A stretch of DNA of 40,273 nucleotides from an uncultured Anaerolineaceae bacterium (GTDB taxonomy: Bacteria > Chloroflexota > Anaerolineae > Promineifilales > Promineifilaceae), in contig CALBTC010000046.1 in assembly GCA_937967805.1 (NCBI GenBank), forward strand, positions 1-40,273. The letters run 5' to 3'. The position numbers and the translations under genes were made by a program. The first letter of the stretch is position 1, and each line of letters opens with the position of its first letter. Below, in pieces: positions 40,117-40,273 of the stretch. The notes beneath the pieces were generated by a model. That model did no database searches. It saw only the letters and a program-made list of their open reading frames with translations, and was not told the DNA's origin.

Positions 40117-40273
40117 ATGAAAAGCAAATGGATACCCACCAATGAATATTATCATCGCCTGCTGGCGGAGCCGGATGCCGGCAAGCGCGAGCAGCTTTAC
40201 CTGGAACGATTCGTCGAGCCGTGGCAGCAAATGATGAGCATGATGCAGCGGCCGGGCATGGAGCAAAACGATC
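40117..40273 (+). CDS. N-terminal fragment of an unidentified protein (runs off window)
   Basis: The first 52 codons of a gene begin MKSKWIPTNEYYHRLLAEPD and continue with KREQLYLERFVEPWQQMMSMM, a helical, charged sequence. GAGGA lies 7 nt before the ATG. The frame stays open to the window edge. It may be the start of a DUF2268-type predicted protease, often met near MerR/TipA regulators, but the diagnostic HExxH region would lie outside the window. Its position behind an autoregulated MerR gene suggests it could be part of the regulated unit despite the intervening hairpin. Confidence 0.65.
   Translation, partial: MKSKWIPTNEYYHRLLAEPDAGKREQLYLERFVEPWQQMMSMMQRPGMEQND

Noticed and set aside
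1..40273. tRNA, rRNA or known riboswitch
   Set aside because: No cloverleaf, CCA-ended gene or recognisable riboswitch core was noticed in the gaps; a covariance-model search (tRNAscan-SE, Infernal) would be decisive.

Overview
The window is a roughly 57% GC bacterial chromosome segment with dense gene packing and many short palindromic intergenic repeats. No rRNA, tRNA, CRISPR array, transposase or phage gene was seen. Gene content suggests an environmental Chloroflexota bacterium, possibly Anaerolineae-like: a DUF2277 protein, a sigma factor / TPR-CHAT / subtilase operon, a MttB-like protein without amber codon, and many 'CACAGAGA...'-type intergenic repeats. This assignment is inference, because no marker gene is present.

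Left part (1-15.1 kb) is centred on glycerol and dihydroxyacetone (DHA). On the minus strand, a DhaR-type regulator (9305-11299) is followed by a likely sigma70-type promoter with two matching operator palindromes. Then come glpF, dhaK, dhaL, glpK and a three-part DhaM-HPr-Enzyme I fusion. Together they would import glycerol, phosphorylate it with ATP, and phosphorylate DHA with PEP through a complete phosphorelay encoded in one cluster. On the plus strand lie an alkyl-DHAP-synthase-like flavoprotein and a GlpD with an unusual C-terminal membrane anchor, so G3P/DHAP metabolism dominates the region. A TrhO fragment and a secreted His/Gly-rich protein lie at the left edge.

Middle part (15.1-26 kb): a small membrane protein, a stand-alone receiver protein, a divergent chorismate synthase with an insertion, and a 5'-truncated acetyl-xylan-esterase-like pseudogene. 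Next is a plus-strand operon: sigma factor, zinc-finger anti-sigma-like protein, TPR-CHAT caspase-like protease and membrane-anchored subtilisin-like protease, closed by a strong terminator. It is relatively AT-rich and is the best candidate here for an undescribed system (protease plus transcriptional signalling, possibly stress or defence). Just beyond it is a membrane protein with a GON-like domain, a domain best known from animal ADAMTS proteases.

Right part (26-40.3 kb): DUF2277, a PEP/pyruvate-binding-domain protein, a small hypothetical protein, an ABC exporter pair followed by a NarL-type regulator without a kinase, and a minus-strand group (metallophosphoesterase, secreted protein, Dam methylase, SAM methyltransferase). 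Then come a serine carboxypeptidase, an MttB-like methyltransferase, an M20 peptidase, a MerR/TipA-type regulator with a classical 19-bp-spacer promoter, and the start of an unidentified gene.

The most striking global property is that the 8-bp palindrome ACGGCCGT occurs about 60 times by hand count, where about one is expected. It behaves like a highly iterated palindrome comparable to cyanobacterial HIP1.
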